A program made the translations under genes and the position numbers. The notes below the pieces were generated by a model. The model was not told the origin of the DNA and did no database searches. It saw nothing but the letters and a program-made list of their open reading frames with translations. A DNA stretch of 64,000 nucleotides from Ancylostoma caninum (lineage: Eukaryota > Nematoda > Chromadorea > Rhabditida > Ancylostomatidae), in the NCBI GenBank assembly GCA_037903475.1, contig JBAJFG010000591.1:1031228-1095227 (forward strand), given 5' to 3'. Shown in pieces: positions 59,682-64,000 of the stretch; positions within the stretch are counted from its first letter, which is position 1; the number at the start of each line of letters is the position of its first letter.

Positions 59682-59951
59682 TCAGAATATCCGAGCCTCT
59701 GGCATGCCGACAGCAACACAGCGCTTCATACATGGGTTTATCCTAATAACATGGAACGACAATAAGGCAGTGAGATCGCCGATTAAAGCATGGCGGAATA
59801 GATAAGTATCGGAGTCCGAAGAGGAGGTGGCTTGGTGAGACGCGTCCAAAGTTCGGCTAGCTGCTCCAGCTGGTTGGGTCTGTGCCATGATTGGGGCTTC
59901 TCGCTCCTCCTCACTTATACAGTCGTCGGTCGTCCTATCGCATCGAGCCAT
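59682..59951 (-). CDS. Candidate exon of a convergent gene, function unknown
   Basis: On the - strand a strong acceptor-like TTTGTTTCCAG sits directly before the ATG at 59951. An 89-codon frame follows and ends at a TGA at 59682-59684, 34 bp from the carboxypeptidase stop on the other strand. The product starts MARCDRTTDDC and is acidic and Ser-rich (EEERE, SSSDSD), with no signal peptide or domain I recognise. If real, it is either a trans-spliced short gene or a terminal exon, and it overlaps the likely carboxypeptidase 3' UTR. Chance is a serious alternative. Confidence 0.25.
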   Translation of the reverse strand: MARCDRTTDDCISEEEREAPIMAQTQPAGAASRTLDASHQATSSSDSDTYLFRHALIGDLTALLSFHVIRINPCMKRCVAVGMPEARIF

Positions 59952-59982
59952 CTGGAAACAAAGGGCGAGAGAGCGCGTCGAG

Positions 59983-59988
59983 AATAAA
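59983..59988 (+). terminator. Candidate polyadenylation signal AATAAA for the carboxypeptidase
   Basis: This is the first consensus AATAAA I saw downstream of the stop codon at 59645-59647, about 335 bp away. An AATAAG variant at 59761 is closer. Which is used cannot be told from sequence alone. Confidence 0.3.
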
Positions 59989-60120
59989 CATGAGTAAGCT
60001 AGAGGTATGGCAAGAATTTAAAGCATACATAGGGTTACAAAACTTACCGGATATCCTTTATCCCTTTACAATACACTGACAAAGAATGGATGTCAAAACA
60101 AACAAGCAATTTATCAAAAA

Positions 60121-60725
60121 CTAATTTCTCGAACGGTTAGTAATGTAGAAATTCTTGAGTGCCTTCCAGCTGTACCGAGGTGATGTAGAGAGCTGGCATC
60201 CGTGGTGATTCTTCTTTACGTCTAGAGCAATGCCAGCGGATGATCGACTTATAGTTCTGTCAACTGCACGTTCTGAATGAAGGGCATCCCCCATGTCGAA
60301 ATTGAGCTCTCTAAAGCAGACATCCATTTCCACGGTGTCTCTTCAGTAGCACAGCTCTCTCTATAGACGCCGTGGATGTCCTTAGTAGGTTGAGCTGCAT
60401 TTGATCTACGATTGAAAGAGTACAGCTGGGGGTGTTGGAGGTGTTTAGAAAACAAGGTAGAGAGATTGTTTGGGAAATTGGTCATAATATTCGTAGAGCG
60501 TAAAGGAAGACCTACAACGTTATACACAATGATACACAATCGAACGGTTCTTGAATCCCAGCAAAGAATCAGTTCATGTGTTTTGAATACGTGCCGATAT
60601 AAAACGATATACCGTGAATTTGTTGTTGCTCCTCTCATAGTGAAATGTTCATCTCTCTTGGATCTTAGTAACCGAAGAGATTCTCGACCACTAAATATTA
60701 TCTTACTCTTTGCCGTTATGCGCAT
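60121..60725 (-). other. Overlapping unrecognised ORFs, possibly coding
   Basis: The - strand has a 158-codon frame (60725 to 60249) and an overlapping 70-codon frame (60333 to 60121, product starting MEMDVCFREL and ending NRSRN). The + strand is also open for 145 codons here (60412-60849). I recognise no domain, and frames open on both strands weaken the case for coding. Confidence 0.15.
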
Positions 60726-60744
60726 GCAACATCTGTTTAGGTCT

Positions 60745-61220
60745 TCATATCATCAGAAGCGCGATCTCAGCGTCTTCGCCAGCAGCAAGCGAGCATTGAA
60801 GCCATGCGTCAGCGAGCACGAGGTGACCATTAACTGCAAACAACGCTGAAACCATTCCTATCCGCAATGCTTTCAGTTGGGGACCGGTTTTCATCTCGAT
60901 GGGTGGGCTCAGTGACGTTTGACCGGCCGATGTCAACGCTAACAGTGAGCACATACAACGCAGTGGAAGCCTCTCGTGTTCCCCGGTAACTCCGTAAATT
61001 TCAGCAGAACTGCTTCGATCGCTCGCCATGGTGTGCAGCGTGGATGGATCGAAATCCACAGGTATGCATAGTGTCGTCGATTTTCATGCGTCGCGACTGC
61101 TCCAGAACATGTCGATTCTGCTGATCCTCTGAGTCTCTTCCTCGCTCTTGTGCTCTCATCGTTGTTCAGGGCCGTTTGCTGCCCCTTTGTTAATTTGTGT
61201 ACATATTCGAGCTTAGTCAT
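60745..61220 (-). other. Overlapping unrecognised ORFs, possibly coding
   Basis: Two - strand frames overlap: 61220 to 60939 (93 codons, Lys/Arg-rich, starting MTKLEYVHKL) and 61059 to 60745 (104 codons, starting MDFDPSTLHT). Their joint composition is richer in GC than the flanks. I could not build a splice model or see a known domain. Confidence 0.18.
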
Positions 61221-64000
61221 GTTTTTATGTCGCTTTCATTACTGCTCGGTCACATCACCGTAGTAGTATTCCTAGTTGTCAGTCAGTAATACTCAGCCAA
61301 TCAGTCAACGTTTATTTGTCTATTGTCCATTTCTTCGTCGTGTGCTATTCCTGCTCATCACGAATTATTGACCATCTTCGGGTAATAAATGTTGCTCATC
61401 TCGACTAACCAATTCTGTTCTATGCATTTTTACGTAGTAGAGTCCATCTCCTCCACGCCCCCTCCAAAAACAAATCCGAGAAAGAATTGAAGCGGAAGTG
61501 TATAATATTCAGAGAGGCAGAAGGGAAAGAGAATAGGTACGAATTCTCAGCTACTGTCCTTTTGAAAAACACAGAATTTACTTAGTTGTTACAGAACAAT
61601 CAGCCCTCTGGCAAAACCCTGTCTAGCTCTGACTTTGTTGAAGCAGTTTACTTGTTTACCCATCTATTTATATTGCTGTCATTATCATTGCTTGACAGGA
61701 GGAAATACACATGAGAAGAAAGAAAAAGCATGCCCTTGAAGTTAATACTGATTTTGCATATATTGTCTAGCAGTTTCTTCAACCATTTCTGGTGTCCTAG
61801 GTGCATTGTGCAGAGGGTTCATGTTGCCCTCTGAACTTATACATATGTTATGGTGTGTTTATTAGTATGCAAATGTATGAGGTGTGTACTACTATTGCCT
61901 CGAAATCACGTGACTTCACAGCAGCAATGTACCAGTCGGTGACATATTCACCTTTACTGTCAACCATCTCGACATTTGTTGGATGACATCTACAATGAAT
62001 ATTAAGGCGATATTCTTGCCTGCGGCGCTACAAAGTTGACGCGCCCCCAAAACTTCACAGATTTTTGGCGCTATTTATAAACGGAGGAAATGGAACCCAG
62101 TTTGTTCGCGTGGCAGTCGCAACGGTAAATTCGGGAACATTCATTACCTTCCGGGTTTTCTCTTCTACCTCTCTGTTCTGCATGGCGTATCGACGCATCC
62201 ACTTTGCAGTGCTGCAAGCATGAATAACCGGTGAAGCTTCCAGGACCAAACCTCTTTCTCGTACCACTGTCACCACATGGTAACGATGAAGAAAGCTTTT
62301 GTTTCTGAGAAAGATGGTTCCCATGAGGGCGAGTAAGGTAGCATAACGAGTTTAGGTGCAAGAATTAAACTGAAGGATTACTTTACAGTGACATTGCTTT
62401 TTTTTCAATAAAACTCTGCATATAGCGAGTAGCCTCTTTTGATAGCAATATCCAGAATTCAAACGTGCCTGCTCTCACACCTGAGATTTTAACGCGATCT
62501 CTGTTATGAAAATGCAAATTTTCCCTTGCACCTCAACTACAAACTAATATTCTTTTTACAGCTTTCTCGCTTTCTAGTCCCTTTGAGAAAGAGTTGTGGA
62601 GCCCTCACTTTCTTTAACTGCTGCTCTGCTGTTTCCGAGAGAGCAGCCAGCAGAGCACCACCACTGTCGGGAGCACTTTAACCCATTGACGACCGCGCGC
62701 ATTTTGCGTGTCTGGCGCGTGGGACCAACGCCCCATTTAAGAGTGCGGCGCCCGCCGAGTTCCACACTGTTACGATAAGATAATTGGGGATAGAACTGAC
62801 CTTCTTGCAAAAATAATTCGAAATTAAGTTCTAAGAGATTTTTGTATCATCGGGCCAGAAAAGGAGAGGATCTGAACCCTTCAGGATTTTATTGAGGACG
62901 AAAGAAGTTTGCAAAGGGTGTTTTGAGTGATATACCCGAGTGTTCAGAGAGTATACATGTTCGTGTGGCTCTAGCCTGGCGAATAAGGAGGTGCAGGATG
63001 TGGTGAACGTGTTTCTATGTAGGAAATAAGGCTTTTATCCAGATTATTTCCACCCACTACACAAGAAATGAAAAGCAATAATTTTTGATCTTGAAATCCC
63101 ATCCTTTTCATGGTATTATAATACCATGAAAAGGATGGGATTTCAAGATCAAAAAGATTAATAAAGGAGAATTCTTTCTTGAACCACAATTGTTTTAGGC
63201 CTTCTAAGGAAGAATCGTACTCATTCCGTATGGAAATACTGCGAAATAGTCCGAAAATAAGGTCCTGTACTTGAGAAGGGCGCGGCTCACCGGTGAGCCA
63301 CGCGGTCGTCAGTGAGTTAGAATAGCAGGTCTAATGATGTGTGAAGTTGCTCAAAGCAAGCTGTTGACAAAGGTCAAGCTGTGGAATGGCAACAGAAGCA
63401 GGTAGGTGAGAACTGTAGTGATAAATAAAGGCGCCTTCTGCTGGGCTTGATTCGCACATCTAGCAATGGCTGAGCCGTTATTCATAATCCATCGCGATAT
63501 CCTGAACAGGTCAACAGCTTAGAATACAAAATATGCTCCGGTTCTTCATTAGGCGTGACCTTATTTTCAAAATAATGTGAGTTAAGTAGAACGCTTAGCG
63601 TTCTGAAACCAATAACACTAGAAATAAAACAGAAAAATGTAGATAGCATGTTAGGATTTTTGCAAGATTCGATGAGTAAAGCATCTATGGGTTAAGATCA
63701 GAGATGTGACAAAAATTTCAAAAACGTCGTAAAGTCATGACTAAAGGATGGAGCACAACAGATAATACCATTTCTATCGTGCCCCAGGGTACTCGGCAGT
63801 TCATTGACTCAAGATGAACCCCGAGCAGGACTGGTAGCGTCGGTGGAGGATGCGCTTTCTGAAGCCTAACAGCGGCCCACCCCAGGCGTTCCCGGCCGTA
63901 TCCGTATATTGCTCCCGCTCTTCTCGCCTCTCTTCACAGTGTCCCTACGATGAGCGTAATCCAACGTGACCTGACTCGCCCCATGGCATACTTCTTTTAT
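61221..64000. other. Right end of window, no gene supported
   Basis: Apart from the 74-bp palindrome I see only short overlapping ORFs, such as two - strand frames of 89-96 codons at 62055-62361. The GC-rich last 200 bp near 63800 could be the edge of another element or exon beyond the window. Confidence 0.4.
63082..63155. repeat. Perfect 74-bp palindrome without spacer
   Basis: The two 37-base arms meet between 63118 and 63119 at GTATTA/TAATAC. They are exact reverse complements, including GATCTTGAAATCCCATCC and its mirror. The base pair just outside (63081 and 63156) does not match, so the end is sharp. Confidence 0.95.

Noticed and set aside
59577..59765. Alternative C-terminus for the carboxypeptidase ending at 59765
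   Set aside because: That frame is not reached in phase from the GT at 59534. The in-phase reading stops at 59645-59647.
1..64000. CRISPR arrays, operons, phage or bacterial insertions
   Set aside because: No regularly spaced identical repeats, bacterial ribosome-binding sites or dense gene packing were seen. The tandem repeats present are degenerate eukaryotic types.

Overview
The window looks like nuclear DNA of a rhabditine nematode, most likely a strongylid such as a hookworm. The reasons are short introns (54-95 bp) beside long transposon-filled ones, TTTCAG-type splice acceptors, an acceptor placed directly before a start codon as in spliced-leader trans-splicing, an RTE-clade retrotransposon, and several mariner-family relics. 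No prokaryotic features, CRISPR array, rRNA or convincing tRNA was seen. The species assignment is inference.

One host gene can be reconstructed completely. It lies on the + strand from 45207 to 59647 and encodes a secreted M14 zinc metallocarboxypeptidase in 16 exons (631 aa by my model). Every exon joins in phase. The exons give a signal peptide, an activation propeptide, a catalytic domain with all expected zinc-binding and catalytic residues, and a threonine-rich tail of about 170 residues. The residue at the specificity position is Asp, as in B-type enzymes that cleave after Lys or Arg. The introns hold three mariner-family relics, a foldback element, a palindromic MITE and two TTCGAA-rich repeats.

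The other large coding region is an apparently full-length RTE non-LTR retrotransposon (about 7592-11007). It has an intact 1055-codon ORF for an endonuclease and reverse transcriptase, a short repeated 3' tail, and an 11-bp direct repeat at its two ends that fits a target-site duplication. This looks like a young and possibly still competent copy.

Layout. 1-7.58 kb: no gene recognised; GGAACTTCCGCGG-type repeats and two elements sharing AAGGCAGCA ends. 7.59-11.0 kb: RTE. 12.3-12.9 kb: shortened mariner with a broken transposase C-terminus. 12.9-22.7 kb: no gene recognised. 22.7-26 kb: dense repeats (foldback, minisatellite, MITE, TTCGAA arrays). 26-38.2 kb: no gene recognised. 38.3-39.1 kb: CR1/jockey-like reverse-transcriptase relic. 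39.1-45.2 kb: foldback and TTAACG-type repeats. 45.2-59.65 kb: carboxypeptidase. 59.65-64 kb: weak candidate exons on the - strand and a perfect 74-bp palindrome. I saw nothing that supports a novel multi-gene system. The most notable items are the carboxypeptidase architecture, the young RTE, the palindrome and the paired TTCGAA repeat subfamilies.
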